Of a DNA stretch of 19,730 nt, positions 12,890 to 19,730 are shown one piece after another. The translations under genes and the position numbers were made by a program. Origin of the DNA: JBFKUL01 sp041635755 (GTDB lineage: Bacteria; Pseudomonadota; Gammaproteobacteria; Burkholderiales; SG8-39); contig JBFKUL010000020.1 in the NCBI GenBank assembly GCA_041635755.1, forward strand, positions 1 through 19,730, given 5' to 3'. Positions within the stretch are counted from its first letter, which is position 1, and each line of letters opens with the position of its first letter. Below the pieces are notes generated by a model. That model searched no databases and was not told where the DNA came from. It saw nothing but the letters and a program-made list of their open reading frames with translations.

Positions 12890-15073
12890 TCAGTCCGCGC
12901 CCGCCGGCCGTGCCGCCATGCGCTCGCGCCGGCGATAGCTTCGCACCGCCGGGATCGCCGTCGCGACCAGTGCCAGCACGATCAGCACGAGCGGCCAGAG
13001 CACGGGCCGGTTCCACGCCTCGCGCGCCGCGGCCCGCTTCGCCGCGTCCACGCGCAGGTACTTGAGGCCGTTTCGGGCCATGTTGTTCGGCTTCATGTTC
13101 GTGAGCCACTCGTGGAACAGCGAGAAGTCCTTGGGATGGAAGCCGAACATCCACGGCGCATCGCGCTGCACGATCTCGATCATGCGCTCGAGGATGCGCT
13201 CGCGCTCGGGCGAATTGGGCATGTTCTTCATCTGCTCGAACAGTCGGTCGAATTCCGGATTGACGTAGTTCGAGGAGTTCTCGCCCTGGTTCTTGGCCCG
13301 ACTCTGCGCACCATGCAGCAGGAACATGAAGTTCTCCGGATCCGGATAGTCCGCGTTCCAGCCCAGGATATAGATCTGCTGGCTGCCTTTACGGATCTTT
13401 TCCTGGAAGCGGTTCCAGTCGGTCTCGCGCACCTCGAGCTGTATCTGCAGCTTGGCGAACTGCTTGCGGAACCAGTCCAGGCGCGGCTTGTCGCCCGGCC
13501 CGCGCGCCACGGTATCGAGGTACACCACCAGCGGCTTGCCGCTTTTCGCATCGCGCCCGTCCGGGTAGCCCGCCTCGGCGAGCAGCCTCTTCGCCTCCTC
13601 GATGGGACGGCGGCGCGCGGCGCCGTCGCGCCAGACGTGCGTCACCGGGTTCATGCCTTCCTGACCGTCGCGCCAGCCGACGATGCCCGGGGCAAGCGGA
13701 CCGTGCGCCACCAGCCCGCGCCCGTTGGCGAAGATCGACAGGTACTCCTCGACGTCGACCGCGATCGAGATCGCCTGGCGCAGCTTGCGGCTACTCTCCG
13801 AGGCGCCGCCCACCACCGGATCGAGCCAGTTGAAGCCGAAGTAGATGATGGTGGTCGCCACCGAGGTGCGCAGCCGGATGCCACGCTCGCTCATCTCGGA
13901 GGTCAACGCCGCATCGCCCTCGATCGAGATGCGCACCGCCTGGTCGAAGTTGTCCGAGCTGATGCCCGAGGTGTCGTAGTAGCCTTGCAGGAACTTGTTC
14001 CAGTACGGAATGCCTTCCTTCTCGCGGCTGTAGACGACCCGGTCGATGAAGGGCATCGTTTTGCCGGCGTCGGCAAGCAGCCCGACCTGCGCATCGCCCG
14101 GCTCGCCTTCCGACGGATACGGCTCGCCGCGGAAGTTCGGATTTTTCTGAAGCACCATGCGCGCGTTCGGGTTGTTCTCGGTCAGCATGTACGGACCCGT
14201 GCCTACGGGCCACCAGTCGAGCGTGAAGTTCTTTTCCGCCATACCCGGCTGATGGAAGAACTTCTCCACCTCCCAGGGCACCGGTGCAAAGAACGGCATT
14301 GCCAGCCAGTACACGAACTGCGGATAGCGACCCTTCAGCCTGACGCGGAAGGCGTGCGCGTCGATGCGCTCGACGCCAGGAAAGTCATGCTCGCGCAGAT
14401 CGAGCCACTCGTCCTTGCGGCCGGCCGCGGACATGGCGTCGTTGACGCCTTTGAGATGCTTCGCGTACTCGCCGAGCCCGACGATGTACTCGGACATCAA
14501 GCCGAAGATTGGCGAGTGCAACCGCGGATGCGCGAGACGCTTGATCTGGTAGATGTAGTCCTCGGCGGTGAGCTCGCGTGTGCCGTGCCCGGCGAGCGCA
14601 TAGGGGCTCGGCAGCGCATCGACCTGCTCGCGGCGCAGGGAATGATGCACGAAGGCGCCGCCGCCATCGCGTGCAAACGCAGGATGCGGCTGGTAACGCA
14701 CACCCGGTCGAATGCGGATTTCATAGATGCTGAACGCGGCCTCTCGGCTGGTCGCCGGCACCGGCCTGCCGGCGGCATCGAGAAACGTCGGCTGCGGCAC
14801 TTCGGTCGCGGTGAGCGGCACCAGCTGGTAGGGCAGCTTCAGATAGTGGTACTGCAGCGGGGGCTCGTAGACCTGTTGGGTGAAGCGCGCCTCGTCCTCC
14901 GTGTACGACTGCACCGGGTCGAGATGCTTCGGCCGCTCGACGAAGGCCGAGTAAAGGATGTTCTTGCCGCGGTCTTCCGCGGCATAGGGGCTGTTCCACA
15001 CCTCGCCGCAGCCCGCTGAAACGACCGCGAGCGCGAGCCCCGCCGCGAGGCCGGCATCGCGCAGGCAACGCAT
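12890..15073 (-). CDS. Peptide ABC transporter substrate-binding lipoprotein (SBP family 5) with C-terminal membrane helix
   Basis: A 727-residue extracytoplasmic solute-binding protein. The signal peptide ends in a lipobox SAGC with Cys22 as the lipidated residue. The mature part has family 5 features: ILYSAFVERPKHLDPVQSYT, YEPPLQYHYLKLPYQLVPLT, a GTGPYMLTENNPNARMVL segment, and IYILGWNADYPDPENFMFLL near the C-terminal lobe. This family binds peptides, nickel complexes, opines and similar solutes. It is longer than OppA (about 540). A hydrophobic helix at about 690-708 (PVLWPLVLIVLALVATAIP) precedes a basic tail, an unusual second membrane anchor. ATG 15073 is chosen because it gives a proper signal peptide; the ribosome-binding site is weak. 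It heads the operon and is divergent from fabI. Confidence 0.91.
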   Translation of the reverse strand: MRCLRDAGLAAGLALAVVSAGCGEVWNSPYAAEDRGKNILYSAFVERPKHLDPVQSYTEDEARFTQQVYEPPLQYHYLKLPYQLVPLTATEVPQPTFLDAAGRPVPATSREAAFSIYEIRIRPGVRYQPHPAFARDGGGAFVHHSLRREQVDALPSPYALAGHGTRELTAEDYIYQIKRLAHPRLHSPIFGLMSEYIVGLGEYAKHLKGVNDAMSAAGRKDEWLDLREHDFPGVERIDAHAFRVRLKGRYPQFVYWLAMPFFAPVPWEVEKFFHQPGMAEKNFTLDWWPVGTGPYMLTENNPNARMVLQKNPNFRGEPYPSEGEPGDAQVGLLADAGKTMPFIDRVVYSREKEGIPYWNKFLQGYYDTSGISSDNFDQAVRISIEGDAALTSEMSERGIRLRTSVATTIIYFGFNWLDPVVGGASESSRKLRQAISIAVDVEEYLSIFANGRGLVAHGPLAPGIVGWRDGQEGMNPVTHVWRDGAARRRPIEEAKRLLAEAGYPDGRDAKSGKPLVVYLDTVARGPGDKPRLDWFRKQFAKLQIQLEVRETDWNRFQEKIRKGSQQIYILGWNADYPDPENFMFLLHGAQSRAKNQGENSSNYVNPEFDRLFEQMKNMPNSPERERILERMIEIVQRDAPWMFGFHPKDFSLFHEWLTNMKPNNMARNGLKYLRVDAAKRAAAREAWNRPVLWPLVLIVLALVATAIPAVRSYRRRERMAARPAGAD

Positions 15074-15147
15074 GCGGGCAAGTTTAGCGGAAGCATCGGC
15101 GCGGCGCCTGTCCGCGCATGCGCTGCAGGCCGTTGCGCCCCATTCGC

Positions 15148-15153
15148 TATAAT
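15148..15153 (+). promoter_or_regulatory. Candidate -10 element for fabI
   Basis: A perfect TATAAT lies 29 bases before the fabI ATG. No good -35 hexamer is seen at 16-18 bases upstream. The other strand reads TTATAG at the same place, so the site could also feed the divergent binding-protein gene. GAGG (15169-15172) is the fabI ribosome-binding site. Confidence 0.5.
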
Positions 15154-15182
15154 CAAGAGCCCGCCAACGAGGATAAGAAACG

Positions 15183-15986
15183 ATGGCCCTACTTGCCGGT
15201 AAACGGCTGCTCGTCACGGGCCTGCTCAGCAACCGCTCGATCGCCTACGGTATCGCCAAGGCGGCGCGTCGCGAGGGTGCCGAGCTTGCCTTCACCTACC
15301 AGGGTGAGCGCTTCAAGGACCGCGTCGTCGAGATGGCGCAGGCGTTCGACTCCCAGATCGCGCTGCCGTGCGATGTCGCCGACGAGGCGCAGATCGCCGC
15401 GGTGTTCGCAGAGCTCTCGAAGCGCTGGGACGGGCTCGACGGTATCGTCCACGCGATTGCGTTCGCGCCGCGCGAGGCGATCGCTGGCGACTTCCTCGAA
15501 GGCTTGTCGCGCGAGGCCTTTCTTCAGGCGCAGGAGATATCCGCCTACAGCTTCCCGGCGCTCGCCAAGGCCGGGCTGCCGATGATGCAGGGACGGCGCG
15601 GCGCGCTGCTGACCCTCACCTACCTCGGCGCCAATCGCGTCATCCCCAACTACAACACCATGGGGCTTGCCAAGGCGAGCCTCGAGGCCTCGGTACGTTA
15701 TCTCGCAGGGAGCCTCGGCCCGCAGGGCATCCGGGTGAACGCGATCTCGGCCGGACCGATCAAGACGCTGGCGGCAAGTGGCATCTCGGGCTTCGGCAAG
15801 ATCCTGAAATTCGTCGAGGAGCACGCCCCGCTCCGGCGCAACGTGACCACCGAGGACGTCGGCAATGCGGCCGCGTTCCTTCTTTCGGAGTTGGCCGCGG
15901 GCATCACCGGCGAGGTGGTCTACGTCGACGCCGGATTCAGCCACGTCGTCGGCGGCATGGCGGGGAGCGCGTCGGCAGAGAACTGA
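15183..15986 (+). CDS. fabI: Enoyl-[acyl-carrier-protein] reductase (NADH)
   Basis: A 267-residue enzyme of the short-chain dehydrogenase fold. It performs the last reduction of each fatty-acid elongation cycle in the cytoplasm. The sequence tracks E. coli FabI throughout: LLAGKRLLVTGLLSNRSIAY with the modified nucleotide-binding motif, EGAELAFTYQ, CDVAD, IPNYNTMGLAKASLEASVRY and VNAISAGPIKTLAASGI. The catalytic residues correspond to Tyr147, Tyr157 and Lys164. Position 93, Gly in E. coli and a triclosan-resistance site there, is Ala (VHAIAFAP). Ala also occurs naturally at this place in S. aureus FabI, so it need not mean resistance. GAGG lies 10 bases before the ATG. It is divergent from the transporter operon and convergent with ppiD. 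Confidence 0.96.
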   Translation: MALLAGKRLLVTGLLSNRSIAYGIAKAARREGAELAFTYQGERFKDRVVEMAQAFDSQIALPCDVADEAQIAAVFAELSKRWDGLDGIVHAIAFAPREAIAGDFLEGLSREAFLQAQEISAYSFPALAKAGLPMMQGRRGALLTLTYLGANRVIPNYNTMGLAKASLEASVRYLAGSLGPQGIRVNAISAGPIKTLAASGISGFGKILKFVEEHAPLRRNVTTEDVGNAAAFLLSELAAGITGEVVYVDAGFSHVVGGMAGSASAEN

Positions 15987-15987
15987 A

Positions 15988-16018
15988 GCCGCCGCGATGC
16001 GCGCCGCTCAGCGGCGGC
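15988..16018. terminator. Inverted repeat between convergent fabI and ppiD
   Basis: GCCGCCGC (15988-15995) is perfectly inverted as GCGGCGGC (16011-16018) around a 15-base loop. It fills the short gap between the two convergent stop codons. No T-run follows on either strand, so it may act as a bidirectional pause or weak terminator. Confidence 0.45.
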
Positions 16019-16019
16019 G

Positions 16020-17927
16020 TTACTGCGGACGCTCCTCGAGCGCCTTCCGATTGATGGTGACGTCGGCGCGCGCGCGCAAGCCTTCGATGTACGCGTCGTA
16101 CTGCGCGGATCCGGTCTGCCGCGCAATGCGCGCCAGTTCCGCGGCGCGCAGCACCTCATTCTTCTCCTCCACCCTTATCACCTTGGCAATGCGCACCAGC
16201 ACATAGCCGTCCTCGCCGCGCAGCCCGCCCACAAACGCGGGCAGGTTGCCCTCGTCGGCTGACATGACCTTTCGCTGCAGCTCGGCCGTGAGCTCGCCGG
16301 GGTCGCGCCGGGTAACCAGCAACGACGAGGTCCACTTGAGCCCGGCATCCCCGCTCTTGCGCAGCTGCGCGAGTTTCGCCTCGCCTTCTTTCGTTGCGAG
16401 TGCTGCGGCTTCGCGCCGCCGCAGCTTCTGCTCGATGTCCGCCTTGGCATCGGCGAAACTGCGCTGCTTTGCTTCCTGGTGCTCGATCACGCGGGCCGCG
16501 ACCAGGGTGCCGGGCGCAACTTCGATCGCGTCGGTATTGCGCTTGTTCCTGATGGCATCCGTGGAGAACAGCGCATCGAGCATCTTCGGGTGATTGAGAG
16601 GGCCGAGCGCCTCGCTCGGCGTCTTTGCGACCCAGCCGGTGGTGCGCGGCGTGAGCTTGAGCTGCTCGGCGGCGGGCTTGAGGCTGTCGGCCTGCTCGAA
16701 CACGAGATTCGTGAAGACTTCGGCGGCCTCGGCGAAGCGGCGCTGCCCCTTCTCCTGCGCCAGCATGAGCATCAGCTCCTTGCGCACTTCGCCGATCGGG
16801 CGCGCCTTGCCTGGCTGCACGCCGGTCACACGGATGATATGAAAGCCGAACTCGGTTTGCACGACACCGCTGATGTCGCCCTCCTTGAGAGAGAACACCG
16901 CGTCCTCGAAGGGCTTGACCATCATGCCGCGGCCGAAGATGCCGAGATCGCCGCCCTTCTCGGCCGAACCCGGGTCCTCCGAGTGTTTTTTCGCCAGCTC
17001 GCCAAAGCGCGCCGGCGTCTTCTTCACCTCGGCGAGAATCTCCTCGGCTTTGCGCCGCGCGGCCTGACGCACCTCTTCTTTGGCCTCCGGATCGATCTGG
17101 ATCAGGATGTGACTCGCCCGGCGCTGCTCGTCGACCCGGTACTCGCTCGAGCGCGCGTCGTAGGCGGCCTTGATCTCGGCCTCGGTCACCGGCTCGGCGC
17201 GCCCCAGCTCGGCGGCCGAGAGCACGAGATACTCGGCGCGCACCCGCTCGGGGATGCGGAACTCCCCCGGATTGGCGTCGTAGTAGGACTTGAGCTGGGT
17301 CTCTTCGAGCTTCACCTGCGAGACGAACGGCTGCAGCGGCACCAGCGAAAGCGCCACTTCGCGCTGCTCCTCGGCGAGCGCGACGAGACGCTCGGCGACG
17401 GTTCGCGACGGAATCGCAGTCTCAGTGATCGCCCGCGCAAGCTGTCCGAGGGTGAGCTCATAGCGCATGCGCGCCTCGAACTGCCCCGGCGTCAGCGGCG
17501 GGTTCTGGGCGCGCAGAATCGCTTCGTAGGCCGACTTGGAGAACTGCCCGCCGCTCTGAAACGCCGGCATTCCCGCGATCACGTCGCGCAGCGTCTGGTC
17601 GCTCACGGTCAGGTCGGCCTTGAGCGCCTGGTGTGCGACCAGGCGTTGCGCGATCAGGCCGTCGAGCAGCAGGCGTCGCGCCTCGGGCGTGTCGAGCTGC
17701 GCGATATCGAAGCTCTGGCCGAACATTCCGCGCAGCCGCTCCTGCTGCTGGCGCAACTCTTCGGCAAACTCGCGCTGCGTGATCGACATGCCCTCGACCT
17801 CGGCCACGTCGCCGGCGCGGCCGCCATCGCGCATATAGGCCTCGAGACCGAAGAAAGCGAACGGAATCACGATCAGGCCGATCAGAACCTTGATCCAGGT
17901 GCGGTACTTTTCGATCAGGTCGAACAT
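16020..17927 (-). CDS. ppiD: Periplasmic chaperone / peptidyl-prolyl cis-trans isomerase D
   Basis: A 635-residue inner-membrane-anchored protein that helps fold exported proteins at the Sec exit. It has a short cytoplasmic start (MFDLIEKYRTWIK) and one transmembrane helix (about 13-28). A SurA-N-like chaperone region (about 45-190) follows. One parvulin domain (about 270-372) carries ASHILIQ, KKHSEDPGSAEKGGDLG, FGRGMMVKPFEDA and FGFHIIRV, so the isomerase motifs look intact. A C-terminal region (about 380-635) completes the family length (E. coli 623). ATG 17927 is chosen over one 48 bases upstream because the family starts with MF/ML at the helix and the upstream part overlaps the terminator hairpin. 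There is little room for its own promoter between that terminator and the ATG. Confidence 0.94.
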   Translation of the reverse strand: MFDLIEKYRTWIKVLIGLIVIPFAFFGLEAYMRDGGRAGDVAEVEGMSITQREFAEELRQQQERLRGMFGQSFDIAQLDTPEARRLLLDGLIAQRLVAHQALKADLTVSDQTLRDVIAGMPAFQSGGQFSKSAYEAILRAQNPPLTPGQFEARMRYELTLGQLARAITETAIPSRTVAERLVALAEEQREVALSLVPLQPFVSQVKLEETQLKSYYDANPGEFRIPERVRAEYLVLSAAELGRAEPVTEAEIKAAYDARSSEYRVDEQRRASHILIQIDPEAKEEVRQAARRKAEEILAEVKKTPARFGELAKKHSEDPGSAEKGGDLGIFGRGMMVKPFEDAVFSLKEGDISGVVQTEFGFHIIRVTGVQPGKARPIGEVRKELMLMLAQEKGQRRFAEAAEVFTNLVFEQADSLKPAAEQLKLTPRTTGWVAKTPSEALGPLNHPKMLDALFSTDAIRNKRNTDAIEVAPGTLVAARVIEHQEAKQRSFADAKADIEQKLRRREAAALATKEGEAKLAQLRKSGDAGLKWTSSLLVTRRDPGELTAELQRKVMSADEGNLPAFVGGLRGEDGYVLVRIAKVIRVEEKNEVLRAAELARIARQTGSAQYDAYIEGLRARADVTINRKALEERPQ

Positions 17928-17943
17928 GTTTGGCGCGGATACG

Positions 17944-17967
17944 AAAAGGGCGAACGCACGTTCGCCC
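17944..17967 (-). terminator. Intrinsic terminator after the tRNA genes
   Basis: On the minus strand GGGCGAAC-GTGC-GTTCGCCC forms an 8-bp perfect stem (nine if the loop is two bases), followed directly by TTTT (17947-17944). It lies 11 bases after the tRNA-Asp CCA end and 17 bases before the ppiD ATG. This is the best terminator in the window, although the T-run is short and partial read-through into ppiD is possible. Confidence 0.72.
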
Positions 17968-17978
17968 CTGAACAAGTA

Positions 17979-18055
17979 TGGCGGAGTGGACGGGACTCGA
18001 ACCCGCGACCCCCGGCGTGACAGGCCGGTATTCTAACCAACTGAACTACCACTCC
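17979..18055 (-). tRNA. tRNA-Asp (anticodon GTC)
   Basis: A 77-base tRNA including encoded CCA (17979-17981). The acceptor stem GGAGTGG (5' end at 18055) pairs with CCACTCC, with G as discriminator base. The D arm has AGTTCAGTTGGTTAGAA and the T arm has GCGGGTTCGAGTCCCGT. The anticodon loop CTGTCAC gives GTC at 18021-18019, which reads GAC and GAT (Asp). It follows tRNA-Val by one base. Confidence 0.96.
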
Positions 18056-18056
18056 G

Positions 18057-18131
18057 TGGTGGGTGCTGAGAGGGTCGAACTCCCGACATTCGCCTTGTAA
18101 GGGCGACGCTCTACCGCTGAGCTAAGCACCC
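18057..18131 (-). tRNA. tRNA-Val (anticodon TAC)
   Basis: A 75-base tRNA including encoded CCA (18057-18059). The acceptor stem GGGTGCT (5' end at 18131) pairs with AGCACCC, with A as discriminator base. The D arm has AGCTCAGCGGTAGAGC and the T arm has GGGAGTTCGACCCTC. The anticodon loop CTTACAA gives TAC at 18099-18097, reading GTA and GTG. It is probably processed from the same transcript as tRNA-Asp. Confidence 0.96.
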
Positions 18132-18175
18132 CCTCATCTACCTTTTTTTGCCCGGCGCGCATCGCTGCCCCGCCG

Positions 18176-18211
18176 AAAAAAGGGCGCTAGTTTATCGCAT
18201 CCTTCAGCGCC
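18176..18211 (-). terminator. Candidate terminator overlapping the 3' end of hupB
   Basis: On the minus strand GGCGCT (18211-18206) can pair with AGCGCC (18188-18183), with a 17-base loop that contains the last hupB codons and TAG. C and TTTTTT (18181-18176) follow. The T-run is good but the stem is short and the loop long. If it works, the tRNA genes would need read-through or a promoter between 18132 and 18175, where I see none. Confidence 0.4.
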
Positions 18212-18459
18212 TTGCCAGCGCGAAACTTGGGCACGCGCGCCGCCGCGATACTCAATGGCTCGCCGGTCTGCGGATTGCGCCCGGTGCGTGCTGCGCGCTC
18301 GCTCGCATAGAACGTTCCGAATCCGACCAGAGTCACTTCGCCACCCTTCTTCAGGCTCGCCTTGACCGCAGTGACCATGGAATCGATGGCGCGCTCGGCC
18401 GCCGATTTCGAGATTTCGGCCGACTGCGCGATGTGCTCGATCATTTCTGCCTTGTTCAC
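18187..18459 (-). CDS. hupB: DNA-binding protein HU-beta
   Basis: A 90-residue histone-like protein of exact family length that bends and compacts DNA as a dimer. The start (MNKAEMIEHIAQSAEISKSA) and the DNA-binding arm with G60-R-N-P-Q-T-G66 are typical, as is the end (VPKFRAGKALKDAIN). The start codon is GTG, set by a perfect GGAGG five bases upstream (GGAGGTCCC-GTG). The residues upstream in the same open frame do not resemble HU. It lies between lon and the tRNA pair, on the same strand. The lon-hupB order is conserved in many proteobacteria. Confidence 0.97.
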   Translation of the reverse strand: MNKAEMIEHIAQSAEISKSAAERAIDSMVTAVKASLKKGGEVTLVGFGTFYASERAARTGRNPQTGEPLSIAAARVPKFRAGKALKDAIN

Positions 18460-18486
18460 GGGACCTCCTTGTCTGTGTCCGTCATG

Positions 18487-18505
18487 GCGCATTCTCGTGA
18501 TGCGC
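18487..18505 (-). promoter_or_regulatory. Small inverted repeat in the hupB leader
   Basis: GCGCAT (18487-18492) and ATGCGC (18500-18505) form a 6-bp stem with a 7-base loop about 30 bases before the hupB GTG. It could be an operator half-site pair or a leader hairpin. I see no clear -10/-35 promoter in the 161 bases between lon and hupB. Confidence 0.25.
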
Positions 18506-18579
18506 TCCGGCGACGCTTGCCGCGTCGTGGCGAGCGCCCTGCGCGCACCGCCCGATGCGCGATCCGCTAAAGCACTGCA

Positions 18580-18605
18580 CCCGCTGCGGCTGGCGCCGCG
18601 GCGGG
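18580..18605 (-). terminator. G+C-rich hairpin after lon
   Basis: CCCGC-T-GCGGC (18580-18590) pairs with GCCGC-G-GCGGG (18595-18605) around the 4-base loop TGGC: ten Watson-Crick pairs and one mismatch on the lon strand. It begins 15 bases after the lon stop. No T-run follows, so it is either a weak terminator or a 3'-end stabiliser. Confidence 0.4.
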
Positions 18606-18620
18606 ATGCATCCTTGCTCG

Positions 18621-19730
18621 TCAGTGCGTAGTGAGGCTCGAGCCCTTCTTGTCGTCGCCCGAGGCCACCGGTGCCACCTCCACCGCATCCGGCAGCGGCT
18701 CCGGCTGGCGCTCGAGCGAAATCTCGAGCACCTTGTCGATCCACTTGACTGGGACGATCTCGAGCCGATTCTTGATGTTGTCCGGGATCTCGGCAAGGTC
18801 CTTCACGTTCTCGTCCGGGATCAGCACCATTTTGATGCCGCCGCGATGCGCCGCCAGCAGTTTCTCCTTGAGTCCGCCGATCGGCAGCACCTCGCCGCGC
18901 AGCGTGATCTCGCCCGTCATCGCCACGTCCGCACGCACCGGTATGCCGGTCAGCACCGAGACCATGGCAGTCGCGATGCCGATGCCCGCGCTCGGACCGT
19001 CCTTGGGCGTCGCGCCCTCGGGCAGGTGAATGTGGATGTCATTTTTCTGGTAGAAGTCCGTGTTCACGCCGAGCTTGCGCGAGCGGTTGCGCACCACCGA
19101 GAGCGCCGCCTGAATCGATTCCTGCATCACCTCGCCGAGCTTGCCGGTGGTGATCGTCTTGCCCTTGCCGGGCATCACCACGGTTTCGATCGTGAGCAGC
19201 TCGCCGCCCACCTCGGTCCAGGCCAGCCCGGTGACCTGCCCGACCTGGTTCTTCTTCTCGGCCATGCCGAAGGAGAAGCGCCGCACGCCGAGGAACTTGT
19301 CGAGGCTCTTGGGCGTCACGGTGATGCGCTTGACTTTCTCGTCGTGCTCCTGGCGCGCGGTCATCAGCTGCTTCACCGCCTTGCGGCAGATCTTGGAGAT
19401 CTCGCGCTCTAGGCTGCGCACGCCGGCCTCTCGCGTGTAGTAGCGAACGATGTCGCGGATGGCCGCCTCGCGCACCGCCAGCTCGCCCTCCTTGAGACCG
19501 TTGGACTTCATCTGCTTGGGCAGCAGATAGCGCGTTGCAATGTTGAGCTTCTCGTCCTCGGTGTAGCCCGACAGCCGGATCACTTCCATGCGGTCGGCCA
19601 GCGCCGGCGGGATGTTGAGCGTGTTCGCCGTGGCGACGAACATGATTTCCGAGAGGTCGTACTCGACCTCGACGTAGTGATCCGTGAACGTGTGGTTCTG
19701 CTCCGGGTCGAGCACCTCGAGCAGCGCCGA
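18621..19730 (-). CDS. lon: ATP-dependent protease La (Lon), C-terminal part
   Basis: The last 369 codons of Lon, an ATP-driven serine protease that degrades damaged and regulatory proteins; the gene runs off the right edge. The fragment begins inside the AAA+ module (ALLEVLDPEQNHTFTDHYVE, then ATANTLNIPPALADRMEVI with the arginine finger region). It continues through the alpha-helical subdomain (about 50-140) to the protease domain. The catalytic Ser is in PKDGPSAG (fragment residue 247) and the catalytic Lys is in GGLKEKLLAAHRGG. A hydrophilic tail of about 30 residues with Glu, Pro and Asp (LERQPEPLPDAVEVAPVASG) ends the protein. The TGA is at 18623-18621. Its start and promoter are outside the window. 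Confidence 0.96.
   Translation of the reverse strand, partial: SALLEVLDPEQNHTFTDHYVEVEYDLSEIMFVATANTLNIPPALADRMEVIRLSGYTEDEKLNIATRYLLPKQMKSNGLKEGELAVREAAIRDIVRYYTREAGVRSLEREISKICRKAVKQLMTARQEHDEKVKRITVTPKSLDKFLGVRRFSFGMAEKKNQVGQVTGLAWTEVGGELLTIETVVMPGKGKTITTGKLGEVMQESIQAALSVVRNRSRKLGVNTDFYQKNDIHIHLPEGATPKDGPSAGIGIATAMVSVLTGIPVRADVAMTGEITLRGEVLPIGGLKEKLLAAHRGGIKMVLIPDENVKDLAEIPDNIKNRLEIVPVKWIDKVLEISLERQPEPLPDAVEVAPVASGDDKKGSSLTTH

Noticed and set aside
13112..15019. Open frame of over 600 codons antisense to the substrate-binding protein; similar ones lie antisense to ppiD (16479-18020), dnaQ (2969-4024) and the methyltransferase (4333-5592).
   Set aside because: They have shadow composition, no recognisable family and no ribosome-binding site. 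One runs through the tRNA-Asp gene.
17951..17964. CGAACGCACGTTCG matches the Gram-positive/mycobacterial SOS box (CGAAC-N4-GTTCG).
   Set aside because: Betaproteobacterial LexA recognises CTGT-N8-ACAG type sites. The palindrome is fully explained by a terminator stem followed by TTTT after tRNA-Asp.

Overview
The window is G+C-rich chromosomal DNA, with third codon positions strongly biased to G/C. It most likely comes from a betaproteobacterium. The best evidence is the gene order at the right end: lon, hupB, tRNA-Val(TAC), tRNA-Asp(GTC), ppiD, then convergent fabI. The housekeeping proteins (FabI, GloB, DnaQ, RnhA, HU, Lon) also look betaproteobacterial. I see no insertion sequence, phage gene, CRISPR array or other clear sign of a mobile island. 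Most of the window is core genome with intact genes, and no gene-free stretch exceeds 300 bases.

Left part (1-2609). An acyl-CoA synthetase gene leaves the window to the left. Divergent from it is a close-packed plus-strand row of four small genes: a VOC/glyoxalase-fold protein, a divergent type II dehydroquinase-like protein, a Tat-signal-bearing nucleoside deaminase-like protein, and a protein joining a DUF1330-like domain, an L7/L12-C-terminal-like segment and a membrane anchor. This is the least conventional part of the window.

DNA-maintenance and cell-wall block (2647-7575). A minus-strand row (methyltransferase, rnhA, dnaQ, TfoX-N-like) is divergent from a plus-strand pair (gloB, mltD). 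It has the same gene content as the E. coli mltD-gloB-yafS-rnhA-dnaQ locus, but with different orientations. The row does not act as one pathway; it joins replication proofreading, RNA primer removal, methylglyoxal detoxification and murein turnover.

Peptide-uptake operon (7717-15073, minus strand). The order is substrate-binding lipoprotein, two permeases, a double-ATPase fusion and a crotonase-family enzyme, with junctions of +1, +16, -4 and +9 bases. It resembles a complete Opp/Dpp/Yej-type importer, with three unusual parts: a C-terminal membrane helix on the binding protein, a long N-terminal extension on the second permease, and a crotonase that lacks one catalytic glutamate. A strong hairpin and an unusual A+T-rich block separate its end from mltD.

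Right part (15183-19730). fabI (fatty-acid synthesis) is divergent from the transporter and converges on ppiD (periplasmic chaperone/isomerase). Two tRNA genes one base apart sit between ppiD and hupB, followed by the C-terminal half of lon, which runs off the right edge. Several hairpins mark likely transcript ends. All three divergent junctions carry a TATA-like element that can be read as a -10 box on either strand.
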